From positions 1 through 9,667 of the forward strand of contig SFGO01000092.1 in NCBI GenBank assembly GCA_004556545.1: DNA of 9,667 bases. The letters run 5' to 3'. Made by a program: the position numbers and the translations under genes. Shown in pieces: positions 1 to 6,448 of the stretch (positions within the stretch are counted from its first letter, which is position 1; each line of letters begins with the position of its first letter). This DNA comes from Clostridiales bacterium. GTDB taxonomy: Bacteria > Bacillota > Clostridia > Christensenellales > Aristaeellaceae. A model generated the notes under the pieces. That model saw only the letters and a program-made list of their open reading frames with translations. It was not told the origin of the DNA and did not search any database.

Positions 1-8
1 TTCTTTTG

Positions 9-42
9 CACACTTTTCTTTCGCCACCGAAAGAAAAGTGTG
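9..42. repeat. Perfect 15-bp inverted repeat (hairpin)
   Basis: The arms at 9-23 and 28-42 are exact reverse complements (CACACTTTTCTTTCG and CGAAAGAAAAGTGTG) around a CCAC loop. Neither side is followed by a T-run, so a classical rho-independent terminator is not supported. It sits at the outer edge of the tandem repeat block that starts at 43 and may be part of the same intergenic element, or a bidirectional hairpin left between two transcription units. Only one flanking gene is in the window, so its role cannot be decided here. Confidence 0.75.
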
Positions 43-317
43 AGCGCCCCATAGGGCTGCAAGCCCTTCTCCCGCGCCGGAGTCGGCGCGTCAGGCCCCA
101 CCAAGGGAATTTGCTTACGGCAAAGTTGTCTCTTGTCATGCCAGCAGGGGGGCTTTCCGCTCGCCCCCCTGCACCCCCTTCGGATCGCCAACCGAAACAA
201 TAGAGCGCCCCTTGGGACGGCAAGTCCCAATTCGCGCCGGGGGGAATTTCTTCGGCAAAGTTGTCGCTTATTGATGCCAGCAGGGGGCTTTCCGCTCGCC
301 CTCTGCACCCCTTCGGA
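43..317. repeat. Two tandem copies of a GC-rich hairpin repeat
   Basis: Unit 1 spans about 43-184 and unit 2 about 204-317. Both start with AGCGCCCC, pass through a short hairpin (AGGGCT-GCA-AGCCCT; TTGGGAC-GGCAA-GTCCCAA), then share GGCAAAGTTGTC and a long match from GCCAGCAGGGGG to CACCCCNTTCGGA. The matching parts are 119-184 and 254-317. In unit 1 a perfect 10-bp stem forms between 144-153 and 163-172 around a 9-base loop. In unit 2 the equivalent stem, 280-288 with 298-306, has one mismatch. The open frames across this block translate to proline- and arginine-rich low-complexity sequence and change frame between the units, so I read the block as non-coding repeat DNA. Confidence 0.7.
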
Positions 318-480
318 CCGTAGTCGGCGAGAAAACTCACAAGGGCTTTCCTCGGGGCAAACAATCGGCGAGACCCTCACTCAGCGAGCCCCCATAGGGC
401 CATTTTTTCCATCAGGAAACCCACCTAGCTTCCCTCGGGGTAAACCCCGACTTAGCCCGCACTACCGCACCTTTTGAAAT
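318..480. other. Gene-free spacer with degenerate repeat remnants
   Basis: No credible gene is visible. A stretch at about 384-399 (GCGAGCCCCCATAGGG) resembles the start of repeat unit 1 at 43 and may be a third, truncated copy. A 7-bp hairpin (TCGGGGT-AA-ACCCCGA) lies at 435-450. The sequence is downstream of the terminator of the leftward operon, so it is probably untranscribed from that side. Confidence 0.45.
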
Positions 481-481
481 C

Positions 482-519
482 AAAAAAGCAGGAGCCGCGC
501 TTTCCGCACCTCTCCCGCT
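482..519 (-). terminator. Rho-independent terminator of the leftward operon
   Basis: Read on the minus strand, AGCGGGAG (512-519) pairs with CTCCTGCT (487-494), giving an 8-bp stem with one G-U wobble. A smaller GC-rich inner stem sits inside, and a run of six T follows (482-487 as A on the plus strand). It begins 15 nt after the TGA of the triple-GerMN lipoprotein gene at 535. Position, stem and U-tract all fit intrinsic termination of the four-gene operon. Confidence 0.75.
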
Positions 520-534
520 TTTCTTGTCTCTATT

Positions 535-2085
535 TCATTTCAGAGGATAAAACTCCCCACCCCAGTAGATCTCCCCGGAAAACCCTTCCGGCGTTTCGCC
601 GGAAACAAAATACGCCGCGCTGCCCACCGCCTGATTTTCGCAAAGCGTGTTCGTCATCGCATAAACCCATAGCCGCTCCTGCTGGCCGTCCATGCTCTGC
701 CCCGCATCCAGAAACGCAGGAGCAAAATTCACCAAAAGCGTCCGCCCGGATAGCGCCAGCCCCAGAATGTCCGCGTCGGACAGACTGCCTTCCGGCATCA
801 CCGATACCAGATTGGAAATTTCGTCATAGGGCTGCGGCCCCTTGCTCAGCTCCAGCAGCAGCGACCGGGGATTCTGTTTCTGGTAGTAAACCACCGGCCG
901 ACGGCTGGCCTGTAAGCCCCGGCCCTCGCCGTCGGCAAAGTACAGGGTGCATAGATCGCACAGCAGCGAAGCAAAATCCGCCCGCTTCATCACCTGATCG
1001 GTAAACACGATGGAGCTGGTGAAGCTGTCGGTCAGCATCAGTGTCTCCACCGGCTGCTCGCCGATGGTCACGGTCACGCCCGACGCGGCGGGGAAAAAGC
1101 TGCACAGCGTGTAGCACAGGGAAGCCATGCAGTTGGCCCGGCTCACGTTCGCCTTTTCCAGCATGTCGTTCAGGGAATAGGAAAAGTTCAGGGTAATCAC
1201 ATTGCCGCCCAGTTCGTCGGAGTAGGCGACCTGCGGATCGTCGGTCAGCATCTCCACCAGCAGGTTCAGCGGCGGCGAGTCGATCTCGTCTACCGACGCG
1301 CCCTTGCTCAGCTCCCGCATGATCTGCAGGATCATGTCCGAGGTCTTCTGGTTGGCAAAGCTGAGGGAGCGTTCCTCGCTCAATAGCCCCGGCGTGCCCG
1401 CCAGCGGATAATACAGCGTTACATTGGCGGAAAGGGACTTGTCCTCCGCGCTTTCGTTCAGGCCCACCCGGCGGCTGAGACGCTGCTCGTAGACCGAAGC
1501 CAAATCCTCGCTCAGGCTCCGGCTGAAGGAACCCATGGGCAGGGTGTTGGCCACGTCCAGCCCTACGGGATGATCGACGATGAGGAAATTCACATAGTCG
1601 ATCTCCTTCAGCTCCGTCAATGTGTTGGCGATGGCCTGAAAGGCGATGTACAGATCGCCCCGGTTCAGCTGAAGCGCCGTCGCGGCCAGATTCACCGTGG
1701 CCGTATTCCGGCTGACCTCCACCGGGTTCGCGCCGTACAGCGCCAGCTTGACGTTTCCGCCCAGCGCGGCGGCGGTGGACGTGCCCGATTGATTCAAAAG
1801 CGCCCGCACCAGACTTTCCGCCCGGGGCCGGGACGCGGAAAACGTTACCGGGCTGACGACGGCTGTCAGACGGCTGCCGCTGTGCCGGGGCAAATACAGC
1901 GTCGCGTCGGCGGTATATTCCAGCGCCGCGTCGCCGATGGGCGCTACATAGCTCTGCGACGCCGGGGGCAAGGTGACCTCCGGGGAAGCTTCCGACGTAG
2001 GCAGACCGTCCCCGGCCTGACAGGCGCACAGCCCCGGCAGCAGCGCCGCCAGTAGCAGCGCCAACGCGCGTTTTTTCCCTTTCAA
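535..2085 (-). CDS. Lipoprotein with three GerMN domains
   Basis: The protein has 516 residues. The start is a TTG at 2085-2083, chosen because GAGG lies 6 nt upstream within AGGAGAGAGG and a lipoprotein signal follows at once: KGKKR, a hydrophobic core, and lipobox L-C-A-C with C22 as the lipidated cysteine. The frame stays open upstream to 2424 but only overlaps the previous gene. Three GerMN-like modules (beta strand 'LYxP/LYF', helix 'LLxxLxxG', strand 'VxLNF', helix 'xANTLxE/CxTLC') lie at about 60-175, 221-345 and 377-497. B. subtilis GerM has two such domains; three is unusual. GerMN domains occur in spore germination proteins and in actinobacterial LpqB. The protein should be anchored on the outer face of the membrane. 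It follows another GerMN lipoprotein after a 56-nt gap, in the operon of a two-component system, so a sensory-accessory or cell-wall role is inferred. No enzymatic motif is visible. Confidence 0.88.
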   Translation of the reverse strand: MKGKKRALALLLAALLPGLCACQAGDGLPTSEASPEVTLPPASQSYVAPIGDAALEYTADATLYLPRHSGSRLTAVVSPVTFSASRPRAESLVRALLNQSGTSTAAALGGNVKLALYGANPVEVSRNTATVNLAATALQLNRGDLYIAFQAIANTLTELKEIDYVNFLIVDHPVGLDVANTLPMGSFSRSLSEDLASVYEQRLSRRVGLNESAEDKSLSANVTLYYPLAGTPGLLSEERSLSFANQKTSDMILQIMRELSKGASVDEIDSPPLNLLVEMLTDDPQVAYSDELGGNVITLNFSYSLNDMLEKANVSRANCMASLCYTLCSFFPAASGVTVTIGEQPVETLMLTDSFTSSIVFTDQVMKRADFASLLCDLCTLYFADGEGRGLQASRRPVVYYQKQNPRSLLLELSKGPQPYDEISNLVSVMPEGSLSDADILGLALSGRTLLVNFAPAFLDAGQSMDGQQERLWVYAMTNTLCENQAVGSAAYFVSGETPEGFSGEIYWGGEFYPLK

Positions 2086-2091
2086 GGCAGT

Positions 2092-2101
2092 CCTCTCTCC
2101 T
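2092..2101 (-). promoter_or_regulatory. Ribosome binding site that fixes a TTG start
   Basis: On the minus strand this reads AGGAGAGAGG. The proximal GAGG is 6 nt before the TTG at 2085, and a stronger AGGAG lies 11 nt before it. No ATG or GTG in frame nearby gives a signal peptide at a normal distance from the N-terminus, so this site decides the start of the triple-GerMN gene. Confidence 0.7.
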
Positions 2102-2141
2102 TTTTTTCGGTGGGATTGGCGGTTTTCGCTATCTTTTTTCC

Positions 2142-3302
2142 TTACAGCCCCATCAGCCGCCGCAGGGTCTCCAGCGGAATTTTCCACACGCCGTCCTGCT
2201 TTTCCAGTGTCAGCGGCCATGCCTCCAGCGCAGAAGTCACGCCGTCCTTCAGCAGCGTGCCGTCCACGTTCAGAGAAGCCTTCCTGCCGTTGACCATCCC
2301 GGCGGTCAGCGTATAGTCCGCCAGACCCGGCGCGCCGTCCAGCTCCGTCCGGAACTGCTCCGGCACCGGCAGCTCGTCCGCCAGCGTGAAATCGTAAAAG
2401 GCGTCGAAATCCCGGCTCCGCCATGCCTCCATCAGCAAAGCGGCGGTGTTGTACGGGCTCAGCAGCAGGGTTTCGTCCCGGCTCAGCGGGTCAGCCGGGC
2501 CCTGCTCCCCGGTCAGGTAGTAGCTTCGATCCAGCCGGATAGCGGCGCTCTCTCCCCCGTCGATCATGATCTGCACCCGGGTATAGGGCAGATTTTCCAT
2601 CACCGTATCCGCAATGCTGACCATGGCCAGCTTGCGCCGGGCGGGGGCTTCTTCGGCCCAGAATTCATCCGTCTGCCACGCATCGGGAATGCCGTCCCGC
2701 AGCAGGGAATTGGTCAGCGTGATAAACAGCATTTCGCCGCTGGCCGTCACGTCCTTCAGGCCCACGTCCTCCCCCAGCACCCGGCGGAGATTCATTTTCC
2801 CGGCGGACGGCCCGGCCAGCAGCGCCCGAAGAAGCGCCGCTTCGCTGCTCTCGTCCTTCCGCACGGTCAGGGTGCGGCGCTCGCCCGTCAGCATGGGATA
2901 GTCCAGATAGCGGAAATACAGCACCACATCCCACGAAACGGCGTTATCCTCCGCAGCCGAAGCGGCATGGATGGTCTGCTCCACGCCGGGCAAGGGCGTA
3001 GCCTCGGCCTGCACCAGCGGATTGGCCGCCCGGGTGCAGGAGCAGAGCAGCCCGCCCAGCGCGGCCAGCAGGACGGCCAGCAGCAGGCGGCGCTTCAGCC
3101 TGAACCCCGCGTTGGCCGTAGGCGCCCGCAAACAGCGCTTCGCTGGTTTGCGGGAAACGTGCTGCGGCGCAAGGTTCAGGGGCTCTGCCCCTACAACCCC
3201 GGCAGGAGGCAGTGCCTCCTGCACTTCCACTTTTACGGCAATCGGATATTCCGCCAGCATCCGGCGCTTTGTTTTTCCTTTCTTCGCAGCTTCCACAGAC
3301 AT
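2142..3302 (-). CDS. GerMN lipoprotein with NTF2-like tail and repeat-derived N-terminal extension
   Basis: The frame encodes 386 residues. ATG at 3302 has an excellent ribosome site (AAGGAGA, 7 nt spacing) and follows the kinase stop by 17 nt. A typical lipoprotein signal only begins at about residue 68 (RLKRR, hydrophobic stretch, lipobox L-C-S-C with C89). Residues about 17-67 are encoded by a hairpin-rich repeat at 3111-3222 that also occurs at the right end of the window. A single GerMN domain covers about 124-252 (VVLYFRYLD, LLRALLAGP, LFITLTNS, ADTVMENLPY, VQIMIDG). Residues about 282-380 look like an NTF2/DUF4878-type fold: helices (NTAALLMEAWRSRDFDAFYDF), strands, and a final DGVWKI. 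In mtrAB-lpqB operons a GerMN lipoprotein also directly follows the kinase, so an extracytoplasmic partner of the kinase is a reasonable guess. LpqB has a beta-propeller tail that this protein lacks. Confidence 0.82.
   Translation of the reverse strand: MSVEAAKKGKTKRRMLAEYPIAVKVEVQEALPPAGVVGAEPLNLAPQHVSRKPAKRCLRAPTANAGFRLKRRLLLAVLLAALGGLLCSCTRAANPLVQAEATPLPGVEQTIHAASAAEDNAVSWDVVLYFRYLDYPMLTGERRTLTVRKDESSEAALLRALLAGPSAGKMNLRRVLGEDVGLKDVTASGEMLFITLTNSLLRDGIPDAWQTDEFWAEEAPARRKLAMVSIADTVMENLPYTRVQIMIDGGESAAIRLDRSYYLTGEQGPADPLSRDETLLLSPYNTAALLMEAWRSRDFDAFYDFTLADELPVPEQFRTELDGAPGLADYTLTAGMVNGRKASLNVDGTLLKDGVTSALEAWPLTLEKQDGVWKIPLETLRRLMGL
3111..3222. repeat. Dispersed hairpin repeat inside a coding region
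   Basis: Three hairpins follow one another. The first is CCCGCAAAC...GTTTGCGGG (3125-3154, one bulged base). The second is AGGGGC-TCT-GCCCCT (3178-3192). The third is a perfect 10-bp stem, GCAGGAGGCA / TGCCTCCTGC, around a single G (3202-3222). The left part, 3111-3142, matches 9560-9591 at 27 of 32 positions, including the identical 17-mer GCCCGCAAACAGCGCTT (3124-3140 and 9573-9589). The minus-strand frame through it stays open and adds about 50 residues to the lipoprotein encoded at 2142-3302. The outer limits of the element are not certain and it may extend to about 3255. Confidence 0.65.
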
Positions 3303-3309
3303 AGACGTT

Positions 3310-3316
3310 TCTCCTT
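3310..3316 (-). promoter_or_regulatory. Ribosome binding site of first GerMN lipoprotein gene
   Basis: AAGGAGA on the minus strand lies 7 nt before ATG 3302, immediately after the kinase coding region ends. Its quality argues that translation really begins upstream of the repeat-derived segment, so the abnormal N-terminal extension is probably made. Confidence 0.75.
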
Positions 3317-3319
3317 GCC

Positions 3320-4747
3320 TCAGCCCTGATGGATGGGCAGCTCCACGGTAAAGGTGGAGCCCTTGCCCTCTTCGCTTTCCACGGATACGCTGCCGCCGTG
3401 CATCAGCACCATCTGATGCACGATGCTCAGCCCCAGACCCGTGCCGCCGGTCTCCCGGCTGCGGGCCTTATCCACCCGGTAGAAGCGGTCGAAAATATGG
3501 GCCTGATCTTCCCGGGGAATGCCGGGGCCGTTGTCGGTGACGGTCATCACCGCATCCCGGCCGGAACGGATCAGCCGCACCTTCACCGTGCCGCCCTCCT
3601 GCGTATACTTGATGGCGTTTTCCATCAGGTTGTACACCACCTGCGTCAGCTTGGCGCAGTCGGCGTACATCTCGCAGCGGTCGTTCAGGGCCAGCTTCAA
3701 TTCCTGATGATGGGTCTCCGCCACGGGCTGGAGCCGGTGGGCCGTATCGGTGATCACCTGCGCCAGACTGAAGGTGGTGCGGTTCAGGCGCATGGCCTTC
3801 GAGTCCATGCTCACCAGCGTCAGAAGGTCGCTGATGATGCTGTTCAGCCGGTCGATCTCCTTGTTGATGTCCGTCAGGAACTCGGTGCGCATATCCGCGT
3901 CCATTTCCGGCTGATAGATGATGTTTTCCAGCAGGATCTTCATGGTCGCCAGCGGCGTTTTCAGCTCGTGGCTGGCGTTGGATACAAACTGATTGCGGCT
4001 GGTATCCAGCATTTGCAGCTTTTCGGACATGGTGTTGAAGGTTTCGCTCAGCCGCCGCAGCTCGCCGGAGCCCTTCACCGGCACCCGCACGGACAGGTCG
4101 CCGTGACCCATGCGCTGGATGCTCTTGGTCAGGGACACGATGGGCCGGGTCAGCACCCGGGAGAAGATCAGTGCGAACACCATCGCCGCCGCCGCCGCGA
4201 TGAGGAAATACACCACCATCCGGGTCTGCAGGGAGGCCAGACGGTCCATCATTTCCTGCACCGGCGAGGAATACAGAAGCACGCCCTGCACCACGCCGTC
4301 CGCCGTCAGGGCGGAAGTGCAGTAAGCCACCCATTCGGCGTTGGGGTCGTAGGGACGCAGCCAGCGGAGCCAGCTGTTTTCGCCGCCTGCTTCATCCAGC
4401 CGGTGAACGCCGTAGTCCGACGCGCTGCCCATGGCCAGCACCGATACCACCTCCGGCAGCTCCAGCCGGGAGCCGTTGAGCTCGCAGAAGGTATCCAGCT
4501 GCACCTTGCCGCTCTGATCCAGCAGCATCAGCCGTCCGCCCAGTTCGCCTCCGGCTGTTTCCATCAGCTGCTGGGCCGTTTCCATATCCCGCGCGGCGTA
4601 CAGCGGCCCCAGCTCCGCCGCCAGCTGATCGGCGGCGGCGTGATCCTGCCGCATGCGGTCGCTGAACAAAGAATCGCCCACCAGCCCGATGAGGGAGGTC
4701 GCTACCAGATAGTAGCTGACCCCCACGATGAGCAGGAAGGCGAGCAT
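3320..4747 (-). CDS. Membrane sensor histidine kinase (WalK/PhoR/MtrB type)
   Basis: The predicted protein has 475 residues. It shows a first membrane segment (about 1-23), an extracytoplasmic region of about 150 residues that may form a PAS/Cache-like fold (24-175), a second membrane segment (177-198), and a HAMP linker (about 199-250). The HisKA box SHELKTPLATMK follows with H260 as phosphoacceptor, then the HATPase_c domain with N-box NLMENAIKY (373-381), G1 DNGPGI (405-410), F-box FDRFYR (419-424) and G2 GTGLGL (435-440). All kinase motifs are intact. It should phosphorylate the regulator encoded 31 nt upstream. ATG 4747 has only a weak, close GGAAG. In-frame codons before it encode SIRWKI, which would supply the positive residues usually preceding a first membrane helix, so a non-ATG start (ATC or ATT) a little upstream is possible. 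The external signal is unknown. Confidence 0.93.
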   Translation of the reverse strand: MLAFLLIVGVSYYLVATSLIGLVGDSLFSDRMRQDHAAADQLAAELGPLYAARDMETAQQLMETAGGELGGRLMLLDQSGKVQLDTFCELNGSRLELPEVVSVLAMGSASDYGVHRLDEAGGENSWLRWLRPYDPNAEWVAYCTSALTADGVVQGVLLYSSPVQEMMDRLASLQTRMVVYFLIAAAAAMVFALIFSRVLTRPIVSLTKSIQRMGHGDLSVRVPVKGSGELRRLSETFNTMSEKLQMLDTSRNQFVSNASHELKTPLATMKILLENIIYQPEMDADMRTEFLTDINKEIDRLNSIISDLLTLVSMDSKAMRLNRTTFSLAQVITDTAHRLQPVAETHHQELKLALNDRCEMYADCAKLTQVVYNLMENAIKYTQEGGTVKVRLIRSGRDAVMTVTDNGPGIPREDQAHIFDRFYRVDKARSRETGGTGLGLSIVHQMVLMHGGSVSVESEEGKGSTFTVELPIHQG

Positions 4748-4778
4748 GATCTTCCAGCGGATGGAAGAAAAGGGATGT

Positions 4779-5471
4779 TTAGTCCTTGTCGGTGAAATAG
4801 TAACCCACTCCCCATTTGGTGAAAATGAACTCGGGCTGGGCGGGATTGCGTTCGATTTTCTCGCGGAGCCGGCGGATATGGACGTCCACGGTGCGGGCGT
4901 CGCCGGTGTAGTCGTACTTCCATACGGTCTCCAGCAGGGACTCCCGGCTGAACACCTTGCCCCGGTTGTTGACGAACACCTGCAGCAGGTCGAACTCCTT
5001 GGCGGTCAGGCGGACTTCGTTGCCGCCCAGCGTAACGGAGCGGTTGACGGAGTTGATCTCCATATCGTGGACACGAATGGTGCGGCGCACGTCGTTCTGG
5101 CTGGACGCGGCGGTGCGGCGCAGGATGGTCTTGATGCGCGCCTTGACCTCCAGAATGTTGAAGGGTTTGGTCATATAATCGTCCGCGCCGTATTCCAGAC
5201 CGAGGATCTTGTCGATCTGCTCGCCCTTGGCGGTCAGCATGATGATGGGCACGTTGCTGTGCTCCCGGATGCGCTGGCACACGGTGATGCCGTCCACCTT
5301 GGGCAGCATCACGTCCAGCAGAATGAAGTCATAATGGCCTGCAAAGAACTTGGTCAGCGCTTCGTCGCCGTCGGCGGCGGAATCCGTCTCGAAGCCTTCT
5401 TGTTCCAGCGTATATTTCAAACCCTTAACAATCAGGGGCTCATCGTCAACAAGGAGGATGCGTTTCGCCAT
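4779..5471 (-). CDS. OmpR/PhoB-family response regulator
   Basis: The protein has 230 residues, the normal length for this family. The receiver domain (about 3-118) has acidic residues D9, D10 and E11, phosphoacceptor D53 (LLDVMLP), T80 and K102 (TKPF). The C-terminal winged-helix DNA-binding domain (about 130-228) shows RLTAKEFDLL, the turn RGKVFSRESLLETVW, and the recognition helix in ARTVDVHIRRLREKIE, ending in GVGYYF. These features are typical of the PhoP/WalR/MtrA branch, but sequence alone does not separate these groups. ATG 5471 is preceded by AAAGGAA about 11 nt upstream. It is the first gene of the leftward operon and its partner kinase follows. A promoter with TTGATT/TACAAT boxes and repeated TTTACA half-sites lies upstream, suggesting autoregulation. 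Confidence 0.95.
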   Translation of the reverse strand: MAKRILLVDDEPLIVKGLKYTLEQEGFETDSAADGDEALTKFFAGHYDFILLDVMLPKVDGITVCQRIREHSNVPIIMLTAKGEQIDKILGLEYGADDYMTKPFNILEVKARIKTILRRTAASSQNDVRRTIRVHDMEINSVNRSVTLGGNEVRLTAKEFDLLQVFVNNRGKVFSRESLLETVWKYDYTGDARTVDVHIRRLREKIERNPAQPEFIFTKWGVGYYFTDKD

Positions 5472-5516
5472 GGAAATTTCGTTCCTTTCTGCAGTGCTTT
5501 GCCTTGAAAAGACTTA

Positions 5517-5541
5517 TTTACAGCCTTGTTTACATTGTAAA
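5517..5541. promoter_or_regulatory. Candidate operator: TTTACA direct repeat plus dyad
   Basis: TTTACA occurs at 5517-5522 and 5529-5534 (12-bp period, 6-bp spacer). An inverted TGTAAA at 5536-5541 makes a perfect dyad, TTTACA-T-TGTAAA. The set overlaps the -10 box and expected start of the regulator's promoter. OmpR-family regulators bind direct hexamer repeats: the published WalR motif is TGTWAH-N5-TGTWAH and Pho boxes are TT[ATC]ACA spaced by 4-6 bp. The match is therefore close, though one base longer than the WalR spacing. Position over the -10 would favour repression. Binding by the adjacent regulator is inference. Confidence 0.4.
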
Positions 5542-5562
5542 ACTAATTATGAAAAAAATCAA
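5534..5562 (-). promoter_or_regulatory. Sigma-A-like promoter of the two-component operon
   Basis: On the minus strand, TTGATT (5557-5562) and TACAAT (5534-5539) are separated by exactly 17 bp of AT-rich sequence including a T-tract. They match 4 of 6 and 5 of 6 consensus bases. The start of transcription would fall near 5527, leaving a leader of about 55 nt before ATG 5471. The AT-richness stands out against the GC-rich surroundings. Confidence 0.65.
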
Positions 5563-5612
5563 GTAGGATTGAAACAAAATCTTCACATTTTCGATGCTTT
5601 TTCCCCTGATTC

Positions 5613-5630
5613 CGGGGGCTTTTTCCCCCG
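5613..5630. repeat. Short inverted repeat between divergent promoters
   Basis: CGGGGG (5613-5618) and CCCCCG (5625-5630) flank CTTTTT. It lies 13 bp upstream of the -35 box of the rightward promoter, in a pyrimidine-rich stretch. It could be a regulator site, a remnant hairpin or chance. Confidence 0.3.
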
Positions 5631-5642
5631 CCCTTCTCCCCC

Positions 5643-5671
5643 TTCCCACCACCCCGAAAAAATGCTATAAT
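5643..5671 (+). promoter_or_regulatory. Extended -10 promoter of the rightward operon
   Basis: A perfect TATAAT (5666-5671) is preceded by TGC, giving an extended -10 (TGCTATAAT). A partial -35, TTCCCA (5643-5648, 4 of 6), is 17 bp upstream. Initiation near 5678 would give a leader of about 57 nt before the phosphoglucomutase ATG. No other convincing promoter precedes tldD or tldE, so all three genes probably share this one. Confidence 0.7.
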
Positions 5672-5734
5672 CCCCTTAGGAAACGCTCCCTTTTCAGGGC
5701 CGTTTCCCCAATCCCATAAGGAGGCATCAAACCA

Positions 5735-6385
5735 ATGCACGAACCGATTCTGGGTGTTATTTTTGATCTGGACGGCGTCATCGTTTCGACTGACGACTGC
5801 CATTATCTGGCGTGGAAGCGCATGGCCGATGAAGAGGGCATCCCCTTTGACCGCAAGGTCAACGAGCGGCTGCGGGGCGTCAGCCGCATGGCCAGTCTGG
5901 AGATCATTCTGGAAAAGGCGACGAAGACCTATACCGAGGAGCAGAAGGTGGAAATGGCCACCCGCAAAAACGGCTACTATGTGGAGCTGATCCAGAAGCT
6001 CACGGCGGCGGATATGCTGCCCGGCGCCATGGACACGCTGGAAATGCTGAAAAAGCGCGGCGTGAAGATCGCCATCGGCTCTTCCAGCAAAAACACCCCC
6101 ATCATTCTGCGGCAGATCGGCCTGAGCAGCTATTTTGACGCGGTGGCCGACGGCAACCAGATCACCCACAGCAAGCCCAATCCGGAGGTCTTCCTGCTGG
6201 GCGCGAAGCTGCTGGGTCTCGACCCCAAAAACTGCATGGTGGTGGAGGACGCGGACGCGGGCGTAGAAGCGGCCCTGAACGGCGGCATGCGCGTTTTGGG
6301 CGTAGGCTCTGCCAGCGCCAATCCCAGCGCCACCTTTACCGCCGCCAGCTTAGCGGACGCGAATTTTGACGAAATTCTGAAATAA
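5735..6385 (+). CDS. pgmB: Beta-phosphoglucomutase (HAD superfamily)
   Basis: The protein has 216 residues, typical for the family. It should interconvert beta-D-glucose 1-phosphate and glucose 6-phosphate in the cytoplasm, linking maltose or trehalose phosphorolysis to glycolysis. Residues known from Lactococcus lactis PgmB are all present: nucleophile D11 and acid/base D13 in FDLDGVI, H23 (HYLAWK), R51 in the cap-domain GVSR, S116 in GSSSKN, K147 in SKPNP, and E171/D172 in VVEDADAG. The helical cap covers about 15-90. ATG 5735 has AAGGAGG 10 nt upstream. No disaccharide phosphorylase or sugar transporter gene lies nearby, which is unusual for pgmB, and the next gene is tldD after 63 nt without a terminator. 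A related HAD sugar phosphatase is the main alternative, but the conserved H, R and K residues favour the mutase. Confidence 0.9.
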   Translation: MHEPILGVIFDLDGVIVSTDDCHYLAWKRMADEEGIPFDRKVNERLRGVSRMASLEIILEKATKTYTEEQKVEMATRKNGYYVELIQKLTAADMLPGAMDTLEMLKKRGVKIAIGSSSKNTPIILRQIGLSSYFDAVADGNQITHSKPNPEVFLLGAKLLGLDPKNCMVVEDADAGVEAALNGGMRVLGVGSASANPSATFTAASLADANFDEILK

Positions 6386-6448
6386 AGGCAGGGACGCACA
6401 GCGGCCCAAACCCAAACCCCATCCCATCAGCGAGAGGAGAACAAGCGA

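Noticed and set aside
43..317. CRISPR array
   Set aside because: Only two long, diverged units are present, with no short identical repeats, no regular spacers and no cas gene.
6..477. Two overlapping plus-strand frames at the left edge
   Set aside because: They translate hairpin repeats into Pro/Arg-rich sequence, with no ribosome site and frame switching between the repeat units.
2086..2424. Upstream extension of the triple-GerMN frame
   Set aside because: It overlaps the preceding lipoprotein gene out of frame and would bury the signal peptide. The TTG at 2085 with a good ribosome site explains the start.
3329..4795. Long open frame on the plus strand opposite the kinase gene (488 codons)
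   Set aside because: Antisense shadow of a kinase with every catalytic motif intact. The product is His- and Gln-rich low-complexity sequence.
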